From contig JAQGPE010000111.1 of NCBI GenBank assembly GCA_028293225.1, positions 1 through 5,086 on the forward strand: DNA of 5,086 nt. The letters are read 5' to 3'. The stretch's first letter is position 1. The number at the start of each line of letters is the position of its first letter. The notes beneath the pieces were generated by a model, which was not told the DNA's origin, ran no database searches, and was given only the letters and a program-made list of their open reading frames with translations. Source of the DNA: Akkermansiaceae bacterium (GTDB lineage: Bacteria > Verrucomicrobiota > Verrucomicrobiia > Verrucomicrobiales > Akkermansiaceae). Made by a program: the position numbers and the translations under genes. Positions 1 through 5,086 of the stretch are shown here, piece after piece.

Positions 1-477
1 GTCCCCGTGACACACCAGATCGATCACCACCGCCGTGGCCAGCAGCAGGACTGGATCCTCGCTGTCGGCGATCTCAATCCCGTAGCTGTCGGATAACGTG
101 AACCACTCCTTGGTGACACGGGCCGCCAGTCTGCCCCTTTGAAACAGCTCATACTCATGGTCCAGGAAATCACCCTTGGCCTCGTAGTCCTCATCGCCTG
201 GACCATCGACCTCGTACTCGCAGGTAAAAAACGTGAATACTTCCTTCCGGACCCGCGTCTCAGCATGTCCCGGGCGACGAATCTCGTAGGTGGGTCCCCA
301 GGAAAGCAGTGCCTGCTCGATCGTCGCCACGACCTTTCCCGCCATGTCCCGGATCGTCAGGCTGTCGCCGAAACTGAAAACCGCTCCATCGACCTGATAG
401 CACTCGCGACCCTCTTCATCACGGATCACGAAGTCATCACCCCAACTCCAGAACTTCTGCTTCAGCATGAATTTCAT
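1..477 (-). CDS. LURP-one-related (LOR/YxjI-like, DUF567) family protein, C-terminus cut by window edge
   Basis: An uninterrupted frame of 159 codons runs from the ATG at 477-475 to the left edge, with no stop codon reached. The start MKFMLKQKF, followed by W-x-WGDDF-x-IRDEEG and VDGAVFSFGD, matches the N-terminal beta strands of LURP-one-related proteins. Further family features are LLSWGPTYEI near residue 80, GDFLDHEYE near residue 125, KEWF, and the closing DPVLLLATAVVIDLVCH segment. Known members are about 160-170 aa, so only a few residues should be missing. The family folds as a 12-stranded beta barrel around a helix, related to Tubby and phospholipid scramblase domains. Its bacterial role is not established; a membrane- or lipid-associated function has been suggested by the fold. 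No signal peptide is seen, so it is probably cytosolic. An in-frame GTG lies four codons upstream, but the ATG fits family N-termini better. No strong Shine-Dalgarno sequence is visible. The gene is divergent from the repeat-protein pair. Confidence 0.9.
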   Translation of the reverse strand, partial: MKFMLKQKFWSWGDDFVIRDEEGRECYQVDGAVFSFGDSLTIRDMAGKVVATIEQALLSWGPTYEIRRPGHAETRVRKEVFTFFTCEYEVDGPGDEDYEAKGDFLDHEYELFQRGRLAARVTKEWFTLSDSYGIEIADSEDPVLLLATAVVIDLVCHGD

Positions 478-609
478 CGCCGCGCACACTAACAGGCCGC
501 CGGGTGCGGTCGATGGGAAGTTCGGACCGTTTTAGGAATCGCACTGTATCAACTCCGGGCAGGAATCCGGTTGACTTGCCGCCCCGGAAAATCCCTCATC
601 GAAACTGAG
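478..609. promoter_or_regulatory. Divergent intergenic region between the LOR gene and the repeat-protein pair
   Basis: These 132 bp separate two genes that start in opposite directions, so promoters for both should lie here. I looked for -35/-10 pairs on both strands. TTGACT at 571-576 (plus) has no acceptable -10 at 16-18 bp. TTGATA on the minus strand (complement of 549-554) is followed by TAAAAC at only 12 bp. Neither is convincing, and the organism may not use an E. coli-like consensus. The assignment rests on gene orientation alone. Confidence 0.5.
549..574. repeat. Imperfect inverted repeat in the divergent intergenic region
   Basis: The arms TCAA-(ct)-CCGG (549-558) and CCGGTTGA (567-574) are complementary over 8 bp, with a 2-nt bulge and an 8-nt loop. 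The element sits about 35 bp upstream of the plus-strand ATG at 610. It could be an operator half-site pair or a hairpin in the 5' leader. It lacks a T-run, so it is unlikely to be a terminator. Such short GC-rich repeats also arise by chance. Confidence 0.25.
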
Positions 610-2181
610 ATGCCTCCTTCTAAAAGCGCTTCCATGGGGCTGATCATGGCTTTGGCGGCTTGTGGATATCTTGCCGGAACATTGGGCCGCAAATGGACTC
701 TCCCGCCTCCGGTTTCCAGCAGTGCGCCTGCCTCGAACGTTGCAGCTGCGTCTCAACCCAAACCTGAACTCTCCGGTCCCGGCGCGTCAAAACGGGAGGC
801 CGTCGCGCCGCCGCCTCTTCATTCCACCGACAAGATGGAGGATCTGCTGGATCCCAGCATCCCCGATATCTATGAGCGCATCGCCCTCTGGACGGTGGAC
901 GCCAGCGAGGCGGATCTCGCCGCTTTCTTCAGCGCCTACAACAAGGCGAACAAAGATCCCAGCGGCGAAAAGGACCTCATCTTCATCAACTGGACCCGCA
1001 CCAATCCCGCCGCGGCCCTCGCTGCGGTGGCCGGGACGAATATGGAAATAACGTCCTGGTGGGCCTGGGGCGTCAACGATCCGGAGGCCTCCCTGGCCGC
1101 GGCCATCAAAGCCGGTCCAAAGTTTGTCTCGATGGTGGCCTGGGGCATCGGACAGAGCAATCCGCAGTGGGTGCGGGATCACCTGGAAGAATTTCCAGAA
1201 ATCGCCCGCGGCAACGCCGTGTCCGGCATCAGCCAGTGGCAGGACGGCCAGGATCCGCAGGGGGCCCTGGATTTCGCCATCAAAAATGGTCAGATGATCG
1301 ACGAAAGGACGCTGCGTATCTTCCTCAACAAGGATCCCTGGGCGGCTTACGAATGGATGCAGAAAAACGGTGCCCGGGCATCGCGATACTATGGCAACCA
1401 GGATGGATCCATGGATCTCCTGCTCAAGAACATGGCCACCTCTCAGCCGGAAGTCCTGCAGCGCATCGCGGACCAGACCCCGCCCGGCGACGCCAAACGC
1501 AAGATGAATCGGCTGCTGTTCGACCAACTCGTGAAAACCGATCCCGACGCCGCTCTGGCCCAGGCCAATGCGACCAAGGGGCCCCGCATCGCCGCCGAAC
1601 GGCTCGCGGCGGTAAGCCTCAGTAAAATCGCCGCCGATCCCGAGCAGGGTTTCGCCACGCTGAACCGCATCCTGGAGCTTTGTCCCGGCGCGCTCACCGG
1701 TCAGATTACGACCCGTGGACCAAATTCAAGCATCGGCAGCTCCAGCGACCCGGTCCAGGGGGTCAGCGATCTTCTGAACGTTCTGGTGGCCAAAGATCCG
1801 GCGCGGCTCTTGGAAGCTCAGCCCCCAGGGGGCAGCGACCCTTCCGGAGGTCAGCCGGCCTTTTCCATCATCGCGGACACGTGGGCCCGATCCGACCTTT
1901 CCGGCCTGGCGGCATGGACCAACCAGCAGAACGACCCCAAGGTCCACGATGCGGCCGCGTTCAATATCATTAGCCAGTACCAAAACCAGGAAGACTACGC
2001 CAGTGCGACCCAGTGGGCGATGAGCCTCGAAACCAATCGCTCGAATTCCCTGAACAATCTGGTGCAAAACTGGGCCAGCCGGGACCTGCCCTCATGCCAA
2101 CAGTGGCTGACAACTGCCGATGTGACCCCGGAGGAGCGGCAGACTCTCGGCAAGGTTCTCGAAAGCTATCAATCCCGATGA
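610..2181 (+). CDS. Secreted or membrane-anchored Trp/Asp-Pro repeat protein, first of a tandem pair (function unknown)
   Basis: I chose the ATG at 610 (523 aa) because the hydrophobic export segment follows at once; an in-frame TTG at 571 would add 13 polar residues. Residues 9-18 (MGLIMALAAC) form a short hydrophobic stretch ending in a lipobox-like LAAC, with Cys18 followed by Gly, so this may be a lipoprotein. The hydrophobicity continues to about residue 24, so an uncleaved anchor is also possible. Residues 31-75 are a Pro/Ala/Ser-rich linker. The remainder is mostly helical-looking degenerate repeats. Asp-Pro or Asn-Pro landmarks fall near residues 132, 157, 184, 215, 242, 311, 343 and 396, mostly 25-32 apart. 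The C-terminal units have paired aromatics at W425/W436, Y457/W469 and W488/W499, a period of 31-32. No catalytic motif is recognisable. The fold may be an alpha-solenoid acting as a scaffold or in protein-protein contacts, which is inference. The stop overlaps the next start. Confidence 0.85.
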   Translation: MPPSKSASMGLIMALAACGYLAGTLGRKWTLPPPVSSSAPASNVAAASQPKPELSGPGASKREAVAPPPLHSTDKMEDLLDPSIPDIYERIALWTVDASEADLAAFFSAYNKANKDPSGEKDLIFINWTRTNPAAALAAVAGTNMEITSWWAWGVNDPEASLAAAIKAGPKFVSMVAWGIGQSNPQWVRDHLEEFPEIARGNAVSGISQWQDGQDPQGALDFAIKNGQMIDERTLRIFLNKDPWAAYEWMQKNGARASRYYGNQDGSMDLLLKNMATSQPEVLQRIADQTPPGDAKRKMNRLLFDQLVKTDPDAALAQANATKGPRIAAERLAAVSLSKIAADPEQGFATLNRILELCPGALTGQITTRGPNSSIGSSSDPVQGVSDLLNVLVAKDPARLLEAQPPGGSDPSGGQPAFSIIADTWARSDLSGLAAWTNQQNDPKVHDAAAFNIISQYQNQEDYASATQWAMSLETNRSNSLNNLVQNWASRDLPSCQQWLTTADVTPEERQTLGKVLESYQSR

Positions 2182-3923
2182 AAGCCGCCCTTTTCCAATC
2201 GTCCGTTAAAATCGGCGGCGCCCTGGCCTTTGCCGGGATGGCGGCGTTCGGCTGGCTCCTTGAGGCCCACCGGATGGGCGGAAATTCCGGCTCCTCTTCC
2301 ACGGATCCCGTCGCATTGATGCCCGGCCGCCGCACCAAGCCGCAGGGAACTCCCGAAGATGTCATCCGCAAGGTGCGGGCCATCCGGAACCTGCAGGATC
2401 CGGTTGAGCGGATGCGCGCCACCATCGCCCTCGCCAGGTCGCTGTCTCCGGGAGAGATCGAAAGATGGCTCGATCACGGCTGGTTCACCTTCCACTCCGG
2501 TCCGGAACTCATCGTCTTCACCAACCTGGTCAGGGAGCGCTGGACCAACGCCGATCCTGCATCCTACACCCGCTGGAGCATCGCCAATCAAATCTCTCTG
2601 GCTGGCGGAGCTTGGGCTGACTGGGCGAGGAAAGATCCTCAGGCGGCGCTTTCTTTTCTGAAAGACCAGCCCATCGGCTCGCTCATTCAGTTGCTTTCCA
2701 ACGCGGCGGAAAAAGAACCCGCCCTCGCTCTCGAGGCCTATCGCAATCTGCTTTCGCGTGGTGTGACTGCCGGGACCCAGAACTACAGCTTGAGCTTTTT
2801 CCAGCAACTGGTGAAGAAAGATCCGGCCGCTCTAGAAGGCCTGCTCTCATCACTGCCACCCGCTCTGCAAACCCAGGCCGAGATGGCTTTGGCCGGGCCG
2901 AAACTTGCGACCTCCTTCAGCACGGAAATCCGGAAGCTCTGGGAGCGCCCGGACGGCTGGCAGATCTTCCAGGGCAGCATGGGCTACGATCCGAAGACCG
3001 GCGAAAAATTGCTCTCTGAACTGAAGAATCTTCCATCTTCATGGCGGGCTTCCCTGATCAGTTACGGCTACGGCGTCACGACGAACAATGCGCTGCAGTG
3101 GTACCAGGCCGATCTGGATGGAGCGGGCTTCAGCGCCACGCAATGCCGGCAGCTGCGCAGCAATGCGATCCAAACGCTGTCAAACCAGAACCCGGGCCAG
3201 GCCATCGACCTGATCAAATCCGGAGACTTTTCCGACCAGGAGCGCAAAGGCCTGATGGCCAACCTGATTTCGATGCTGTCCAGCTATCCTGATAAAACAG
3301 AAGCCGCTCTGGCGAAGCTCGATCCCGGCGAAGAGCGCCAGCAGGCACAGACCATGCTGGATCAATACGCGGCCCTGCGCTCCACCCCGAAAACGAACAA
3401 CCCTTCCGATTGGCTGGAAAAAGTGACTGCCACAGATGTACCCAGAGGAGCGGGATATTCTCTGGTCTACGCCCTTCGCGAATGGGGTCCCGATGAACTC
3501 GGCCAGTTGCGGGAGTCCTTCCAGACTTTGCCCGATGACAACCGCAAGAAGGTGGCGGAGGCGCTCGTTTCAGGGAATGGCTCCTATAGTGACATGGGCC
3601 TCCGCGGCGATGCCATCTCCTATCTCCTGAATCACCCGGACGACCCCGCGCAACCTGGAACGCGGCGTAACCGGACCTTTCGCAGCCCGGATCTCCAGCT
3701 TGCCTCGCAGTATGCCGTCGATCTGGGCCGCAAGGATCCCGCGTCGGCCGGTTCGTGGGTCCAGTCGCTGCCTAGCGGCGAGGCCCAGAATTGGGCGCAA
3801 AAGAATCTCGCCTCCACCTGGGCTCAGTACGATCCCGACGCCGCCGGACGCTGGGTCCAGTCGCTGCCGGCCGGAAATCGCGCCGAGGTTCAGAAGTATC
3901 TGGATAACGGCAGCAAGCCGTAG
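2178..3923 (+). CDS. Membrane-anchored Trp/Asp-Pro repeat protein, second of a tandem pair (function unknown)
   Basis: The ATG at 2178 overlaps the TGA of the upstream gene (ATGA). The frame is open further upstream, to 2013, but that part lies inside the first gene, and the ATG at 2178 is directly followed by an export segment. The product is 581 aa. After MKAALFQSSVK, residues 12-28 (IGGALAFAGMAAFGWLL) look like a transmembrane anchor or uncleaved signal. A short Gly/Ser/Pro linker follows. Asp-Pro-type units recur: ADPASYTRW near 125, KDPQAALSF near 152, KEPALALEAY near 179, KKDPAALEGLL near 213, and NPGQAIDLI near 338. Two well-conserved units occupy the C-terminus (residues 519-581), both containing WVQSLP at an exact 32-residue spacing. 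No enzymatic motif is visible. The shared layout and motifs such as LVKKDPA (compare LVAKDPA in the first gene) argue for paralogy. No Shine-Dalgarno precedes the ATG, as expected for translational coupling. It probably acts with its neighbour outside the inner membrane, which is inference. Confidence 0.85.
   Translation: MKAALFQSSVKIGGALAFAGMAAFGWLLEAHRMGGNSGSSSTDPVALMPGRRTKPQGTPEDVIRKVRAIRNLQDPVERMRATIALARSLSPGEIERWLDHGWFTFHSGPELIVFTNLVRERWTNADPASYTRWSIANQISLAGGAWADWARKDPQAALSFLKDQPIGSLIQLLSNAAEKEPALALEAYRNLLSRGVTAGTQNYSLSFFQQLVKKDPAALEGLLSSLPPALQTQAEMALAGPKLATSFSTEIRKLWERPDGWQIFQGSMGYDPKTGEKLLSELKNLPSSWRASLISYGYGVTTNNALQWYQADLDGAGFSATQCRQLRSNAIQTLSNQNPGQAIDLIKSGDFSDQERKGLMANLISMLSSYPDKTEAALAKLDPGEERQQAQTMLDQYAALRSTPKTNNPSDWLEKVTATDVPRGAGYSLVYALREWGPDELGQLRESFQTLPDDNRKKVAEALVSGNGSYSDMGLRGDAISYLLNHPDDPAQPGTRRNRTFRSPDLQLASQYAVDLGRKDPASAGSWVQSLPSGEAQNWAQKNLASTWAQYDPDAAGRWVQSLPAGNRAEVQKYLDNGSKP
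3731..3922 (+). repeat. Two tandem 32-codon repeats at the C-terminus of the second repeat protein
   Basis: The units read KDPASAGSWVQSLPSGEAQ and YDPDAAGRWVQSLPAGNRAE. The 17-nt string TGGGTCCAGTCGCTGCC is identical at 3756-3772 and 3852-3868, exactly 96 bp (32 codons) apart. The best-conserved positions are Asp-Pro, the small residues after it, Trp, SLP and the following Gly. The nucleotide identity suggests that this duplication is more recent, or more strongly constrained, than the degenerate units earlier in the protein. Confidence 0.8.
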
Positions 3924-3939
3924 CTCCCGGCACGCAAGG

Positions 3940-3973
3940 GGGGAGGAAACGCGCGATGCCGCTATTTCTCCCC
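3940..3973. terminator. Possible weak hairpin at the convergent junction
   Basis: GGGGAGGAAA (3940-3949) can pair with TTTCTCCCC (3965-3973) over 9 bp with one bulged G and a 15-nt loop. It lies just after the stop of the second repeat protein and spans the stop codon of the convergent yjbQ gene. The position suits a shared terminator. However, neither strand has a T-run after the stem and the loop is long, so intrinsic termination is doubtful. Confidence 0.25.
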
Positions 3974-4384
3974 GACCACGGCCACCGCGATCTCGCGCTG
4001 ATGAGGATCGCGCCGGTGCTCGAAAAGGTAGATCCCCTGCCAGGTTCCCAGCGCCATCCGGCCATCGATGACCGGGATGACTTCGCTGGTCCGGGTCAGC
4101 GCCATGCGGATGTGGCTCGGCATGTCATCCGGCCCCTCATAGGTGTGGACGAAGTAGGGCGTGTCCTCCGGCACCAGGTGGTCGAAGAAAGCCTCCAGGT
4201 CGGCGCGGGCGCTGGGATCGGCGTTCTCCATGATCACCAGGCTGGCCGAGGTGTGGCGAACGAAAACCGTCACCGTGCCGGTCTTGATCCCGCTGTCGCT
4301 GACGATCCTTTCGACCTCGCCGGTAATCTCCTGGGTGCCCTTGCCACGGGTGCGAACCCGGAACGTCGCTGCGTGCGCTGCCAT
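3962..4384 (-). CDS. yjbQ: YjbQ/UPF0047 family protein (secondary thiamine-phosphate synthase family)
   Basis: This complete 140-aa protein matches the UPF0047 family (usually about 130-140 aa) over its whole length. Signature segments are H44-TSASL, the N54-x-D56 turn, H80-TYEGPDDMPSH91 near the middle, G113-TWQGIYL, and E122-HR near the end. The conserved His and acidic residues line the presumed active site of this trimeric cytosolic family. Some members, including E. coli YjbQ, were reported to have weak thiamine-phosphate synthase activity that can replace ThiE when overproduced. The physiological reaction remains uncertain, so the family name should be read cautiously. The ATG at 4384 is favoured by family length. 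AGGA lies too close to it to be an ideal ribosome site, and GGCGGTGA lies somewhat further upstream. The gene follows the AraC-type regulator by 41 bp on the same strand and converges with the repeat-protein pair, leaving 38 bp between the stop codons. Confidence 0.93.
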   Translation of the reverse strand: MAAHAATFRVRTRGKGTQEITGEVERIVSDSGIKTGTVTVFVRHTSASLVIMENADPSARADLEAFFDHLVPEDTPYFVHTYEGPDDMPSHIRMALTRTSEVIPVIDGRMALGTWQGIYLFEHRRDPHQREIAVAVVGEK

Positions 4385-4395
4385 GTCCTACTGAT

Positions 4396-4416
4396 CACCG
4401 CCCGGTCCCGGCGATG
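4396..4416 (-). promoter_or_regulatory. Small inverted repeat between the AraC-type gene and yjbQ
   Basis: On the minus strand CATCGCC and GGCGGTG can pair over 7 bp (six Watson-Crick pairs and one U-G) around a 7-nt loop. The downstream arm overlaps the only purine-rich stretch, GGCGGTGA, that could serve yjbQ as a distant ribosome site. The hairpin might therefore affect translation or protect the mRNA end. There is no T-run, and chance formation in GC-rich DNA is plausible. Confidence 0.2.
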
Positions 4417-4425
4417 CAATGGCTT

Positions 4426-5086
4426 TCACGCCGGCCGCGGGGCATTCGCCGCCCGCCATTCGCCCGGGGTGGTGCCCTCCCATTCGCGAAAGGCGCGGAA
4501 GAAGGAATTCGGGTCCTCGTAGCCGAGCAGAAAGGCGGTCTCGCTGAGTTCCAGCGCTGGCTGCTGCAGGTAGTGCCGGGCCATTTCACGGCGCGCTTCG
4601 CTGAGGAGATTCCGGAAGCTGGTCCCCTCCCCGATGATGCGCCGTTGCAGGGTCCGGCTGCTGACGCCCAGTTCACGAGCGACGGCCTTGATGTCCGGGC
4701 GGCTGCCGCCAAGCAGGCGCTTCAGCACCCACTTCACCTGGGCCGCCGGACTACGGCTTTGCTTCTTTTCCGCCAGCTGCTGGTCGAGCTGGGGTGAGAG
4801 CATCTGCAGCAGCGCCTCATTGTAAGTGATGAACGGCAGGTCGAGATCGCGGGTGCGGAAGACGATCGCATTCCGCGCCGCGCGAAACTCGATCACACAA
4901 CCATAGTGCCGCTCCAGCTCCTCACGATGTTCGGGGCTGCGCTTCAGTTCCAGCCGCAGCGGACGCAACGGCTGGCCCGTGCCGCGCCGGCCCAACTCCG
5001 TGGCATGGGCAAAGGCGGCGTCGAACAGGACATCCGGCGCGGTGTCGTGGGAGTAGATCCAGTGGTAGTCGACGCTGGTCTCCTGC
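4426..5086 (-). CDS. AraC-family transcriptional regulator, N-terminus cut by window edge
   Basis: The visible 219 residues run from the right edge to the TGA at 4428-4426, and the frame stays open to the edge. The true start is outside, so the in-frame TTG at 4995 should not be taken as one. Family members of this layout are about 330-340 aa, so roughly a third is missing. The first half of the visible part (LRLELKRSPEHREELERHYG and the RNAIVFRTRDLDLPF stretch) resembles the end of the arabinose-binding-like N-terminal domain (PF12625 type). The C-terminal 100 residues are a double helix-turn-helix. The first helix pair is around IKAVARELGVSSRTLQRRI. The second is LSETAFLLGYEDPNSFFRAF, followed by the hallmark GTTPGEWR. 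It binds DNA, probably as a dimer, in response to an unidentified effector. Its closeness to yjbQ on the same strand suggests cotranscription, not proven regulation. Confidence 0.93.
   Translation of the reverse strand, partial: QETSVDYHWIYSHDTAPDVLFDAAFAHATELGRRGTGQPLRPLRLELKRSPEHREELERHYGCVIEFRAARNAIVFRTRDLDLPFITYNEALLQMLSPQLDQQLAEKKQSRSPAAQVKWVLKRLLGGSRPDIKAVARELGVSSRTLQRRIIGEGTSFRNLLSEARREMARHYLQQPALELSETAFLLGYEDPNSFFRAFREWEGTTPGEWRAANAPRPA

Noticed and set aside
139..492. Plus-strand open frame of 117 codons over the LOR gene
   Set aside because: The minus-strand frame matches the LURP-one family across its whole length, so this is an overlapping shadow.
571..599. TTGACT as a -35 element for the repeat-protein genes
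   Set aside because: The hexamer at the right spacing (CCTCAT) does not resemble a -10, and transcription would begin almost at the ATG.
787..1527. Long minus-strand open frame (246 codons) opposite the first repeat protein
   Set aside because: Its translation has no recognisable domain and is typical of the antisense shadow of a GC-rich gene; the plus-strand frame has an export signal and regular repeats.
2013..2177. Upstream extension of the second repeat protein to an ATG at 2013
   Set aside because: It would add 55 residues overlapping the first gene and bury the N-terminal hydrophobic anchor; the ATGA overlap at 2178 is the natural start.
3731..3922. Regular spaced repeats as a CRISPR-like or structural DNA array
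   Set aside because: There are only two units, in phase with the codons and conserved at the protein level, so they are protein repeats.
3956..4522. Plus-strand open frame of 188 codons over yjbQ and the end of the AraC-type gene
   Set aside because: It spans two clearly recognised minus-strand genes and has no family resemblance of its own.

Overview
The window is a high-GC bacterial segment (GC-rich throughout, judged by eye) with five protein-coding genes and very little intergenic space. Two genes are cut by the window edges. I see no tRNA, rRNA, CRISPR array, insertion sequence or integrase. The most informative taxonomic clue is a tandem pair of large secreted or membrane-anchored proteins built from degenerate Trp/Asp-Pro repeats. 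I associate this architecture with Verrucomicrobiota, where many such paralogues occur per genome. That assignment is inference from protein style; no marker gene is present.

Layout. (1) Positions 1-477, minus strand: a LURP-one-related (LOR/YxjI-like) protein, almost complete, with only its last few residues beyond the left edge. (2) Positions 478-609: a 132-bp divergent intergenic region that must serve both the LOR gene and the genes to its right. It holds an imperfect inverted repeat but no convincing consensus promoter. (3) Positions 610-2181 and 2178-3923, plus strand: two consecutive genes whose stop and start codons overlap as ATGA. Their products (523 and 581 aa) each have an N-terminal hydrophobic export or anchor segment, a low-complexity linker, and then roughly 25-35-residue units marked by Asp-Pro and paired aromatic residues. 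They look like diverged paralogues expressed as one translationally coupled unit. (4) Positions 3924-3961: a 38-bp convergent gap, with a possible weak hairpin reaching into the next gene. (5) Positions 3962-4384, minus strand: a complete YjbQ/UPF0047 protein. (6) Positions 4426-5086, minus strand: the C-terminal two thirds of an AraC-family regulator, ending 41 bp upstream of yjbQ in the same direction, so the two may be cotranscribed.

How the parts work together. The repeat-protein pair is the only tight functional unit visible, probably two extracytoplasmic or periplasmic scaffold-type proteins acting together. The LOR, YjbQ and AraC proteins are widespread families with no obvious link to that pair. 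The region reads as ordinary chromosome. I found no strong sign of a new defence, mobile or RNA-based system, and the repeat-protein pair is the only part of really unknown function.
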